From positions 6,448,001 through 6,512,000 of the forward strand of contig CM070583.1 in the NCBI GenBank assembly GCA_036346355.1: a DNA stretch of 64,000 bases, read 5' to 3'. Source of the stretch: Rhipidocladum racemiflorum. Taxonomy: Eukaryota > Streptophyta > Magnoliopsida > Poales > Poaceae. Of this stretch, positions 50,401-60,639 are shown one piece after another; positions within the stretch are counted from its first letter, which is position 1; each line of letters opens with the position of its first letter. A program made the position numbers and the translations under genes. The notes below the pieces were generated by a model that did no database searches, was not told the DNA's origin, and saw nothing but the letters and a program-made list of their open reading frames with translations.

Positions 50401-52332
50401 CAAAGCAATTCAAGCCCTGGGCCTATGACTAGAAGGTAAAACCATGCATTAGCGCTCTAATTTTGCTAGTCTCATTCAATACTAGTCTGTTTTGCTTATT
50501 ACTGAATCTATTTTTCAGACAATTGGCATTGAGCTTTGGAGGTGGAATAGGGAGTGGCAAGTCTCAGGAAGACCATGCGCACATGCTTTGGCACTCATTA
50601 GTACCTGTAGAAATCCTAATATGGAACAATTTCTACATCCATACTATTCTGTCTATCACTTTAGGCTAGCATATGCTGGGGTTATTAAGCCACTAACAGA
50701 TAAGTCACAATGGGCCAATGTGGACCTTGGCTTCAAGTTGTTGCCACCTCTCACAAAGAGACCAGTAGGAAGACAAAGGAAGAATAGAATACCTGGTTGC
50801 CTAGAGAACAAAGGGAACAAACCTAGGAGGCTAGGACCAAAGGCAACTGGCAGGTGCAATGTAAGAAATGCTTTGCTTTTGGCCATAGGGCATCTTCCTC
50901 AAAGTGCCCTTTTAATGGAACAAAAAAGAGGTACCATTGAACAATATCTTGTATGTTGCGTATTTACATGTGAACAATATCTTGACTGTACGCACATGCA
51001 GGAAAAGCCGAGCAAAGAAAGGGAGGCCATTAGGTGAGGCTAGCACCAGTGCTTCCAAAAGACAGAAGGTAGCAACACAGGAAAATCAAAGGCCTATTAC
51101 TAGAAGGTAAAAATCATGCATAAATGTTCTACACTTGAAAAACCAATGAAATACTAGCCTATGTTAGTGTTTGCTGAAACTGTATATTTATCTTTTTTTA
51201 AGTCAAATGGCATTGAGCATGGAAGGTGGATCGGGGACAACTCAAAGCAATTCAAGCCCCGGGCCTATGACTAGAAGGTAAAACCATGCATTAGCGCTCT
51301 AATTTTGCTAGTCTCATTCAATACTAGTCTGTTTTGCTTATTACTGAATCTATTTTTCAGACAATTGGCATTGAGCTTTGGAGGTGGAATAGGGAGTGGC
51401 AAGTCTCAGGAAGACCATGCGCACATGCTTTGGCACTCATTAGTACCTGTAGAAATCCTAATATGGAACAATTTCTACATCCATACTATTCTGTCTATCA
51501 CTTTAGGCTAGCATATGCTGGGGTTATTAAGCCACTAACAGATAAGTCACAATGGGCCAATGTGGACCTTGGCTTCAAGTTGTTGCCACCTCTCACAAAG
51601 AGACCAGTAGGAAGACAAAGGAAGAATAGAATACCTGGTTGCCTAGAGAACAAAGGGAACAAACCTAGGAGGCTAGGACCAAAGGCAACTGGCAGGTGCA
51701 ATGTAAGAAATGCTTTGCTTTTGGCCATAGGGCATCTTCCTCAAAGTGCCCTTTTAATGGAACAAAAAAGAGGTACCATTGAACAATATCTTGTATGTTG
51801 CGTATTTACATGTGAACAATATCTTGACTGTACGCACATGCAGGAAAAGCCGAGCAAAGAAAGGGAGGCCATTAGGTGAGGCTAGCACCAGTGCCTCCAA
51901 AAGACAGAAGGTAGCAACACAGGAAAATCAAAGGCCTATTACTAGAAGGTAAAAATCATGCATAAATGTTCTACACTTGAAAAACCAATGAAATACTAGC
52001 CTATGTTAGTGTTTGCTGAAACTGTATATTTCTCTTTTTTTAAGTCAAATGGCATTGAGCATGGAAGGTGGATCGGGGACAACTCAAAGCAATTCAAGCC
52101 CTGGGCCTATGACTAGAAGGTAAAACCATGCATTAGCGCTCTAATTTTGCTAGTCTCATTCAATACTAGTCTGTTTTGCTTATTACTGAATCTATTTTTC
52201 AGACAATTGGCATTGAGCTTTGGAGGTGGAATAGGGATAAATGAGCACCAGACCACCCCTCTGAGGCCAGAAAATTCCCCTGAAAAGAGAGCTAAGAATA
52301 AGAAGATCACTCCAAGGAAGGCAAAAAAATAG
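47438..52332 (+). pseudogene. MULE transposase (mudrA-like), frameshifted
   Basis: The N-terminal part starts at 47438 (MGEEASVNEEEHL). A MuDR-type zinc-ribbon region lies near 48180-48400 (GSTYASMNDFRAAVRHHAIK, then CSWAIVARL). An intron, 48409-48517, fits GT-AG. The DDE-type core follows from about 48518: SIDSTALNGRW gives the first Asp, SSDACKGLENAVKAVYPWAE the second. A SWIM zinc finger is at 49690-49750 (CSCREWQVSGRPCPHALALI). Breaks: frame changes near 47815 and 47985, an extra T in a T8 run near 49180, and a 1-bp shift near 50015. The shift puts the zinc knuckle (C-x2-C-x4-H-x5-C) out of frame. The C-terminal tail exons end at 52332 (TPRKAKK). The 3' half lies in the 842-bp triplication. 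Confidence 0.85.
49707..52237 (+). repeat. 842-bp tandem triplication of the MULE 3' end
   Basis: Three head-to-tail units, 49707-50548, 50549-51390 and 51391-52232, each exactly 842 bp, followed by a fourth AGGGA at 52233-52237. Each unit begins AGGGAGTGGCAAG. The unit spans the second half of the SWIM finger, the zinc-knuckle exon and two small tail exons. The original breakpoints share only the 5-bp word AGGGA. Copies differ at a few positions, for example C/G/G near 49728, 50570 and 51412, and CTGGG/CCGGG/CTGGG in the tail exon. Confidence 0.95.
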
Positions 52333-52740
52333 ACCATTGTCCTAGTGGATGCTTTTGTAGTCTTAGTTTGGTGAATGGATGCTTTTGTAGTCTTAGTTTG
52401 GTGAATGGATGCTTTTGTAATCTTAGTTTGGTGAATGCACTTCACCATTTGCACCTGTATGCTTATGTCTCTGTGGAAGATCTGAACTAATCAGCTACTT
52501 GTTCTTACCATTATCCAAATCATCATTTGTGGTTAACTGTTGTATTGTCTTGCTCTTATGGAGACAAATATTTGCTGTCCACATACTTGCTAATTTGGTT
52601 TCAGTAAGTAGCTTGCTGTCTTCTTGAGATTTTTAATCCAAATCATCAGGTGTGACACACACCAGAGACACCTGTGAGCCACAAAAGTAACATGGAGGCA
52701 AGAGAGTAACAGGGACGTTTCTTAGGTGTCTCTGGGTGTG

Positions 52741-52860
52741 TCATGTATCTCACAGGGGTCTCATCAGTGTCTCACAGGTGTTGATGGCAGGCGAAAGTCT
52801 TGCTACTGGACTGTGTGTCTCAGGTGTCTCACAGGGGTCTCATCAGTGTCTCACAGTTTT
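52741..52860. repeat. short direct repeat in the MULE
   Basis: 'tctcacaggggtctcatcag' followed by 'tgtctcacag' occurs at about 52749 and again at about 52828, with scattered GTCTCA words between them. Non-coding spacer between the two MULE genes. Confidence 0.75.
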
Positions 52861-53580
52861 TCGTATTTCCAGTCAAAACATGTTTTGCGAGATCAATATC
52901 TTTTAATCCAGAAGCTTGATCAAATTGATTTTTGTTTCATTTGGTGCGGATTGAAGTCTAGATTCTTGTGTTCAAATTTCAGCTCAATCCAATGGTTAGA
53001 TCTCTCGGAAATTGAATTTTACAGAGAGTATTCAAAAAATTTCCGTATCGCTCAGTTCGGATGGTCCGAACTAAACGCGTATCGTACTAGACAGCTGTTT
53101 CGGACGGTCCGAACTAGCGTTTTTTATTCAGACAACTTAAATTGTTTATAGCTTTTGATCCGTTGATCCGATTGAGTTGATTCTTGTTGGAATAGTTTCA
53201 TAATTTCATCTAGTTTCTACAGTGAAGTTCTTGAGACTTTTTGACGGTTGGATTTTTCCAGAATAATTGTTTTATTGAACGATTTTTTTCTGTTTTGTTT
53301 GAAACTGAAAGTGTTCTTTTAAAACGTGTATATTTCTGCAATTTCGGATTTAAAAATGTTTATTTAAAAAAATAGCTTTTTTGTATGGCATTCTGGATAT
53401 ATTGTGTTTTAACATAAAACTTATATGTGTATATCAACACATAAACTGGTGCATGTTTCATTTCGAGCTGAAGCTGCAAGTTTCATTCCATTAAAATAGA
53501 TAGATATTCAGTACATCATGCTCACTGCTTCAATGGTAGATGCAAACACATTCCATACAGGTACTTAGACTACACATCAT

Positions 53581-53958
53581 CTACTTAATTACAAGCAATA
53601 GGATGCCCAATATCAAACAATCTAAATTGAAGCATCCTAGAACAAAATAAAGAAAATTCACTCTCGGTTCTCTGTTCCTCGCAACCAACTCCTTCATCTC
53701 TTCCATCCCCATCTCCAGCTGATCAATTTTATCCACCAGGTCAGGGACAACATCCAAGAACGAGGTTGAACCCAAAAAACCATGCTTCTGTAGGTGCTTC
53801 ACATAGACTTCGTGCAACATGTAAATTGGGCATGTTCCTGGACCTCGCTCAATTGAATCCTCGCGACATCTACCGCGACGGGCCGGAGTCTGGCCGAGGC
53901 GGCGGTTGGATGGAGCGGCAGGCTTGATCCGGAGGTCTGGGAGAAGCAAACAAGCCAC
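53581..53958 (-). CDS. second MULE ORF, possible decayed GRF-type protein (125 aa)
   Basis: Minus-strand frame convergent with the transposase, ending near the middle of the element. Order: a basic N-terminus (about 1-35), a segment GTCPIYMLHEVYVKHLQKHG (41-60), a coiled coil (about 70-95, DKIDQLEMGMEEMKELVARN) and a hydrophobic C-terminal segment (about 100-124) that could span a membrane. This coiled-coil-plus-tail layout, with a Cys/Tyr-rich strip before it, recalls GRF-zinc-finger proteins often found in grass MULEs. The zinc finger itself is missing or out of frame. That identity is inference. It could also be captured host sequence. Confidence 0.45.
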   Translation of the reverse strand: MACLLLPDLRIKPAAPSNRRLGQTPARRGRCREDSIERGPGTCPIYMLHEVYVKHLQKHGFLGSTSFLDVVPDLVDKIDQLEMGMEEMKELVARNREPRVNFLYFVLGCFNLDCLILGILLLVIK

Positions 53959-54029
53959 GACGAGCCAAAGAAGTGCCAGCCCTCAAGCCTCGGCGCCGGA
54001 GAGCACTGGTTCGTTATTTCACGAGATCT

Positions 54030-54267
54030 GGTTATTGCACTCCCGTGAGTCTAAGACAAGATGACCAGGGGCAAAATAGGTATTTCAAGTGGGCTGCTAA
54101 ATGAAACAGATTAGAAAAGAGAAGGGAAAAGGGAAAATACGAGAAAAGGCTGAGAAACACCTGAACTGAAGAAATTCGCATCCCGGGTGTCAAATTATGA
54201 AAGGAGTGCAAATTGAGTCCCTTATGTTGTGAGGCAGCGGATTGAGTCCCAAATTCTGAAAATTCTC
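54030..54267 (-). repeat. MULE right TIR
   Basis: Inverted copy of 46989-47227 with a handful of substitutions; abuts the TSD at 54268. Confidence 0.88.
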
Positions 54268-55162
54268 CTAACAAAGCATATTAACAAGTGAATTCAGCAA
54301 TACTGGCATAGTAAGCTAGTTCAACAAATAGGCTCAACACCACCACAATATAAACATTCATCCAAGTTCGAACGACTGAATTATTATCTAAGGCAATGTT
54401 TCTCCAAAACTATTTATTATGTGTGTCATGACGGGTGAAGTGGTGTAGCTAAGTGCCACCCAGAATGTCGTCACTGAAGTAACTATAAAAAATAAACAAC
54501 AACAAGCGTGAGTTCAACAATTCAGCAAAATATAACGTACAAGAATGAATATTCAAGAGTTTATTCGTCATTATAACACAACATTGTTCACGAACTCACA
54601 ATTAGGTAATCAACAATAGGTAATCTCTATTGCAATTCATCCATGGAAAGCATCATGCTATCATGCTCAACAATGGTCTCTTTAAAGTCTATACCAGTAT
54701 AGCCTGAGTGCTCACCCGTCGGTGTCGCACCATTTCATTCCCTTCCATCCCTGTGGAGGGGCCTACTCTTAAGGTATCGCTCCCATCCATCCCCGTGGAT
54801 GGGACTACGAGGTAGGACTTTCCAAGAGCACTCCAGATTAGTTATATGTTCACATATGACTTTCTTACCGACCGGGCTCGTATCACTTCCATGACATGAA
54901 TGCAAATGGTGTAATAGAGCAACTAAAATGTCATATTTTTTTTTGCCATTAATCATCTTTACAAGCATGGGCATAAGAGATACCAACGAATGCAATACAC
55001 ACATAATTCATCAAGGTACAAATTTAACAACAATCACTATGGCTCATCACAAATCATATTCAATTGTACGTTATACTTGCCTCTTTACCACGCAACGAAG
55101 TGGGGCGGAAGCTTGAGGCCTCAACCGAAGTCACACCACATACAACAACAACAACAACCCCC

Positions 55163-55190
55163 CACGCGCGCGCGCGCACACACACACACT
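55163..55190. repeat. (CG)n(CA)n microsatellite
   Basis: A run of cgcgcgcgcgcg followed by cacacacacacac, preceded by a CAA-repeat patch ('acaacaacaacaac'). Confidence 0.85.
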
Positions 55191-56289
55191 CAACAACAAG
55201 CCACCACAGCACATACATCAAAAATGATATCAACATCGCAACCACGCACCATCCTCGGGATACGCTAGCACTCTCGGCAATCTCTCAACCCTTGCTGTCC
55301 TAATGATCTAAACACCATAAATTTAAGTCCCATAGCCCAAACTAGGAACCCATCAACTTTATAAAAACTATACAAGAATACCCACAAAATTCTAGTTACC
55401 CAACAATTTTAAAGACTACTATGAATCCCCCGAAATCAACATAGAACACCGATCTGTCCACGATCTGGACAACAACCTTCATAATTTCGTAATTAATTTT
55501 ATACAGCTCCAAATTCAGTAACAAGGATGTTTTTGTGATCTACAGAAAATTTCCCAATTTTTTCTAATTATTGGCAAAATTTAATTCGGTCACTTACTCG
55601 CCCTAAATCACTAATTATCGCAGTCTTTGTCGAAGAGCTTACAGATTTCAAACAAAGATTCAAGAAATGCCATAACATTTAAATGGCTAAACAAAACTTC
55701 ATGATTTTAGTCTCTAATGAAACTTAAGACAACGATCTACAACTTTTTCTACAGCCAAATCCTCAGGAAAAGAACTTAGATACCCCAAAATGCGCTCCTA
55801 AGAAGGAACCAGAAACCTGCGCGAATCTGAACTTTCTCCCCACGCATTCTAGTAGTCAATCCAACCCACCACCACCAGGAAAAACACCCTAGCATCACCT
55901 AAGGTAGGGACAACAACCACAAAGTTTTTCTCTAAAATTATACTTGCACTTTGGGGTTCGAAGAAGCGATCCCGCCACTCGTTTCTTCCAGATCACGTGT
56001 TCTTCGCCACCCGGTTCCTGCCCCGAATCCTCCAATCCCTCTCTCCACCACTAGGGCAGCAACAATGGACTTGCGGCAGGGCTCTAGCTGCCAGGGAGGG
56101 GCGGCTACGGTGGAGAGGGTGGACGGCTAGGGAAGGGAAAGGGAGAAGAGGGGTGCTACAATGGAGAAAAGGAGGAGGAGGCGCAATGGGGGAGGGTGCC
56201 TGCTGGTTGAAGGGGCAAGGGGGGAGGGGGAGGCGCCCAACAGGGAGTGAGGAGGAGTCTAGGGTTTGGTGGGAGGGAATCCCAGACGG

Positions 56290-56435
56290 ACACGGTTGTA
56301 ATGTAAAACCGTCAGTTATGTCTACACTGACGGTTGCATTATAGAATCGTTAGTGATGTTCCTCATTAAAGACGTTTTTTCAAAATCAAAATCGTTTGTG
56401 ATGGGGTGTTTAATATAAGCTTTTGTGTAGTAGTG
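56290..56435. mobile_element. CACTA-like terminus (remnant)
   Basis: On the minus strand it begins at 56435 with CACTACTACACAAAAGC. Subterminal words such as ACCGTCAGT and AACGATTC recur in both orientations through 56290. The partner end was not found. Confidence 0.55.
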
Positions 56436-56746
56436 TTGATGTCGGGGCCAAGGAAGATAGTGAATATATGGGGGCTCGGAAATGAGTATGAAAACACTGA
56501 CAGTTCTTGTGGAGGCGTCTGGTGTCTTTTTGGCCCGCTAAGGTGGGCATTTAGCAGTGTTTAAACTGGTTTGCACTTTGCAGGTGGGAAGGGTCCAGGC
56601 GACGTCGTAATTTTTGCCAGATGAGGGGACAGAGCGCCGAGTTTTGCGTGCTTCCAGGTAGCGCAGAGTATGGGGCAACGTGGACTTGGCTTTGGTTCTT
56701 GCACTGCTCAGTTTTTGATCGGAGAGGGAAGGCGGTGCGGCTTGCT

Positions 56747-56836
56747 CTGTCGAGGAAGAGGGAGGAGGAGGAAGAAGATAAGAGGAGGCGGCTGTCGAGG
56801 AAGAGGGAGGAGGAGGAAGAAGATAAGAGGAGGCGG
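56747..56836 (+). repeat. 45-bp exact tandem duplication
   Basis: Two identical 45-bp units (56747-56791, 56792-56836), purine-rich. They stay in frame in a short open frame at 56621-56881, giving a repeated SRKREEEEEDKRRR. The frame lies inside an LTR remnant and I do not treat it as a gene. Confidence 0.85.
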
Positions 56837-57703
56837 AGGGAACTAACGCATGGGACCAGGCCCAACTGGCAGGGACGGTAAGAAGGAAGGGAAGAAGACC
56901 TGGCGTTGGGCCATGGGCCCACTTGACATCGCAAAAGAAAGAACAAAGGAAGGAAGGCAATGATTCTGACATGTGGGACCGACCAGAAGAATTGGCCCAC
57001 AAGGCAGTGGCTGTGAGGGAGAAAAGGAAGGAGAATTCCAGAGGGGTCTTTTTGACGTGTGGGGTCCATTTAATACTCGGGTCCACATGAAAGCTGTAGA
57101 AAGATTAGCAATTCCAAACCTTCTTCTGGACAACACATAATGGTGCAATTAATTGAGGGGTGAAATCACATTGATAATTTTTGTATATTTTTTCTAGGTG
57201 TCTTGGAAAATTTTTATACCTCTAGTAAAATTTTTGAGTAAAAATACTTTGTAAATAAATATGACAAGTCTCACTATATAAAAATCCCTTTTCTGTTTTT
57301 ATTTTAATTGAGGATTTAATTCGAATCCAAAATTTATGAAAATTTCTGAAAAGAATTGTTGTGACTTAGTTGATCTTTTGTAAAAATTTCAGATTTAATG
57401 TTGCTTATTTATTTTCTAATAAATCTGATACAGTTATTTTTAGAATTTCTAGTTTTCAATTTTTGAATCTAAAAAACACTAATATTGATTATTATTTTTT
57501 GATAAATATAGAAGTTACACTTAGTGAGGTGTTGTAAATTTTTTTACTCTATATAGACTTTATAAAAAATTACAAAAAATCTGACAGTACCCTGTTTCTA
57601 ATCAAATCCCATTAATTAATGCCTCTTGACATTAATAAATGGGTTCACGCGAATGTTTACTACAATTAAGTGATTACAGATATTTATAATATTTTAATAT
57701 TAA

Positions 57704-57982
57704 GGCCCCGTTTGGTAACTTGGAACCGAGCTGTTTCTACTAGAATCTGGGAGAAACCCAACCAAACGGCTAAAACTCGGAACGATTCTCCTCGAAATGT
57801 TTCTTCTTTTTTCACACCGTGGTTGAATCACCCTCAACCCCGTTTCACCGGTTTCTACTAGAATCTGGAACCATACCAAACGGTTTGCAGAAAGTGATTC
57901 TGATTCTACCTGAAACGTTTCTACCAAGAATCTGGAACCGTTTCCGTTTCTACTAGAATCTGGAACCGTACCAAACGGGGCC
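57704..57982. mobile_element. Tourist-like MITE (279 bp)
   Basis: Termini GGCCCCGTTTGGTAACTTGG and (right end, reverse complement) GGCCCCGTTTGGTACGG are near-perfect inverted repeats with TAA on each side (57701-57703, 57983-57985). It is the best-preserved member of the family seen at 6789-7568 and 10718. Confidence 0.9.
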
Positions 57983-58277
57983 TAATTTTACATTTTTTTT
58001 CTGAAATTTTACTTTTTACCTTTTTACTAATTCACAAAATGATTTCCTTTTAGGGAAAAAAAATCTAAAAATAATAATAAAAGAAAAAAAATTCAAAATT
58101 AAAGCATAATCAAATTTGAATTTTTCATTTCCACATTGTTTACGTTTTTGGGATGTTACAACAGTACAATATATTCTGTTTACACAATACAACAAAGAAA
58201 CAGGCCGGATACATTGGATACATTTCTATAGCAGCGCGTAAGACTTTGTTCATACCATGACCATACAGTGAATTGAG

Positions 58278-59103
58278 TTAGTTGTTGTTGTCCACCCAAA
58301 ACTGAGCTTGGAGCCACTTCACTGTATTCTTTTCCACCTGGAATGCCTTGGCTAGAACATCATCCGAGATTCGTGGCTTTGACCCGAACACTGCGTTGGC
58401 AATGGTGATTGCGCCAGGATTCTGACTGCTAAGTGCAGCAATTGCGACAGCTGGCTTGTTAGCGCAAGGGTTAAATTGGAAGTGGATAAGCCCCTCAGGG
58501 AACACAAACACATCACCCTTCTCAAGCTTCTTAGTAAAAAGCTTGTTGTCACGATTTGAGGTCACAAAACCGACATAGAGTGCGCCTTCTAGCACCGTGA
58601 GGATCTCGGTGGCACGAGGGTGTGTGTGTGGCGGGTTTTCTCCTAAGGGTGCGTAGTCGATGCGCGCCAAGGAGATGCCAAGGGTGTTGAGTCCGGGGAT
58701 CTGCATGACGTTGATCAAGGTCACCTTAGACCCAACCTTGCTCATCATGGTGTCCCTAGGCTTGTCGAGATCGGCTGCTAGGAAGAAGTCCTCTGCGCTC
58801 ACATCCTTGGGGTCCCTACAAACAAATCCATTGACACGCACTGCACGAAGAAGTAACATATATAGGTCAGAAGGTTACTGATCATGATATATATGAGTAC
58901 ACAAGAGCATTAATGTCAGACACAGAATTTCATCAGTCAACTTAATTATGTAAGAACATAAGCGTGAAAGTGCATATGTATATACCAGGTGAGTACTTGT
59001 CCGCGACACAGAAGTCCTGAAGAGGGCTTGGGTCCGAAGCCATCGCATGCCATGGGACCAACACGAGAAGACCAGCGAGAAGAAGGAAGTTGGAGGTTGC
59101 CAT
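58278..59103 (-). CDS. GLP: germin-like protein, two exons
   Basis: Secreted cupin of the cell wall; family members are Mn-binding superoxide dismutases or oxalate oxidases and act in defence and wall cross-linking. Exon 1 is 59103-58986 and exon 2 is 58840-58278; the 145-bp intron has GT-AG ends and the joined frame is 226 aa, the usual length. A signal peptide spans about residues 1-23 (NFLLLAGLLVLVPWHAMAS). Cys32 and Cys47 form the conserved N-terminal pair. Germin box 1 (PPHTHPRATEI) supplies His111, His113 and Glu118; box 2 (FPEGLIHFQFN) supplies His159. KGD at 147-149 replaces the RGD seen in some germins. All metal ligands are present, so it looks functional. Resemblance to the grass GLP8 group is from memory. 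Two hairpin elements lie upstream. Confidence 0.95.
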
Positions 59104-59230
59104 CTAAATGGTTGTCTATGATCTTATGAGCCGCTTCTGACTGGTGCTTTTGCTGTGGAGAAGAAGAGGGATGTACGTGTATATGTAGCTCAAGCTACCC
59201 TGGAGCAGGTAAGGATTATGTTTTGAAAAG
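59104..59230 (-). promoter_or_regulatory. GLP proximal promoter (candidate)
   Basis: On the minus strand 'tacatatacac' lies about 75 bp upstream of the ATG and could be the TATA box, followed by a purine/pyrimidine-mixed leader. No clear W-box or other element is assigned. Confidence 0.3.
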
Positions 59231-59736
59231 GTCAAGAAGGCCCATAATTACCTTGGTAGACTAATTGAAGTGGTCTTGATTAATTACACTTAACTCACAA
59301 GTACAGAGTTTTAATTGTGATAGCCTTTTACCAATTCTCTTGGTTCGCATGCGTTGCTTCCGTGCCTTCGTTCAAGTTACCATTTAATTAATCTGACGCG
59401 GGGATGACCTAACTACTCCCAACAAATAAATGACCAAGTAATGAAAGGATGCAAATTGCTAGTTTCATAACTCGAGTGCTGACTGGTTGAATTAGGTGAA
59501 AAACTGTGATATTATAAGCTCATCTTGTAATGTCAATTGACCTTGTCATCTCTGTACGTAGGTGCATGCATATATGGACCAATGTGCCTTTCTTCTTGGT
59601 TTACACGACCATCACAATCCGCTTATCATCTTCATGTATTGATCAGTCAAATCTTTTTATCAGTAATATATGCTGGGTATCCAACTGGGAGATACACGAA
59701 ATAATCTAATTACAACTGGGTAATCCATATATATAA
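59231..59736. other. GLP upstream region, no gene seen
   Basis: AT-rich non-coding DNA with scattered 'tgcatgcatatat' and 'gatcagt' words. I see no ORF or repeat in it. Confidence 0.5.
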
Positions 59737-59934
59737 GAGGATTGCTAGTGTATTATCGATAGTACAGATCCTCCGTGCTATAGCACTGTGTTTGCAAAAT
59801 TCGAAGACGAAATTGTTGATCCAAACCGTGCATTATGTTCATCTCATTGAAATCTCACTACCCACCAAATTTTTTGCAAACACAGCGCTATAGTACGGAG
59901 GTAGTGTACTATCGATAGTACACTAGCAATCCTC
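59737..59934. mobile_element. hairpin MITE (198 bp)
   Basis: Arms of about 64 bp are nearly perfect inverted repeats starting GAGGATTGCTAGTGTA. They continue through TATCGATAGTAC and end near 'gtgtttgcaaaa', with a loop of about 70 bp. The flanks are (TA)n so the TSD is ambiguous. It lies 634 bp upstream of the GLP start codon. Confidence 0.8.
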
Positions 59935-60169
59935 TCTATATATATATACAATCAACCACACGTCAGATCAGTTAATTCTGTACAGACATTAAAAAGGAAA
60001 CTTTGAAAAGCTGATACAAGATAATTCGCAATATTTAATCAGCACGTTTAGCAGCCTAGGGCCATTTCCATCTACTAGCTAGCTAGTCAGATCTACTTGA
60101 CTTGTTCTGTTGCTCACAAGTTCACACCGTTCTACAATACTAAAATATTATTTTATTTGGTGTATGTAG

Positions 60170-60615
60170 GGAGAAACTGAGTGTTTTTATGCTAAATAGC
60201 ACTGAAATTTTGAGCATTCAAATCTAGATTCAATTGATGGAATCAATTTGCCTCATCTCCTCCTATTTGAATACTCTATAGACAAAAAAATTGAGTGCTC
60301 ACAAAAAAAAAAAACACTCGAGTGCATGCCATTTAGCAATTCTCTTATATTTTTATTTTTATTTTTATTTTTACTAACATATAATTAGAGAAAGTAATGG
60401 TCAAAGGCGTGCATTAGAGACTGTCGATATCTGAAACAAGAGAATTGCTAAATGGCATTCGAGTATTTTCTTTTTGGTTTGTGAGCACTTAATTTTTTTA
60501 TCTATATGAGTATTCAAATGTGAGGAGGGGGGGGGATTGATTATATCAATTGGATCGAGAATTGAAGGTTCAAAATTTAAGTACTATTTAGTAAGAAAAT
60601 ACTCAAATTCTGCTT
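60170..60615. mobile_element. hairpin (foldback) MITE, ~446 bp
   Basis: The left arm (about 60175-60345) is the imperfect reverse complement of the right arm (about 60440-60610). Paired words include 'gccatttagcaattctct' with 'gagaattgctaaatggc', 'gagtgctcac' with 'gtgagcact', and 'attcaattgatggaatcaat' with 'attgattatatcaattggat'. The loop of about 95 bp has a (TTTTTA)n tract. No ORF. Confidence 0.75.
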
Positions 60616-60639
60616 CGACACCCCCTATAACAATAAGTA

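Larger units (their letters stand above)
46989..54267 (+). mobile_element. Mutator-like element (MULE) with long TIRs
   Basis: A 7,279-bp element bounded by a perfect 9-bp TSD CTAACAAAG (46980-46988, 54268-54276), the Mutator signature. The TIRs start GAGAATTTTCAGAATTTGGG and extend about 240 bp (to about 47227 and from about 54030), with traces of homology beyond. It encodes a plus-strand mudrA-type transposase and a convergent minus-strand ORF. This two-gene layout resembles autonomous MuDR. The transposase is broken by several frameshifts and its 3' end is triplicated, so it is autonomous-derived but probably inactive. It is inserted in a minus-strand LTR. Confidence 0.92.
54277..58160 (-). 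mobile_element. LTR remnant, minus strand, split by the MULE
   Basis: On the minus strand it starts TGTAACATCCC at 58160 and runs toward 54277. With 46787-46988 and without the MULE it totals about 4.09 kb, similar to the 4.07-kb solo LTR at 1222. A stretch near 54460 ('cacccagaatgtcgtcact') echoes 46805 ('tgcccagaatgtcacct'), so two diverged LTR ends may be fused here. It holds a MITE (57704-57982), a CACTA-like end (to 56435), a CA/CG microsatellite and a 45-bp duplication. No host gene is seen. Confidence 0.5.

Noticed and set aside
54988..55303. His/Thr-rich open frames around the CA/CG microsatellite
   Set aside because: Simple-sequence translation inside an LTR remnant.
56538..57148. 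Two overlapping minus-strand frames of 172-182 codons
   Set aside because: They mirror the purine-rich 45-bp duplication and flanks inside an LTR remnant; Ser/Leu/Pro low-complexity products.
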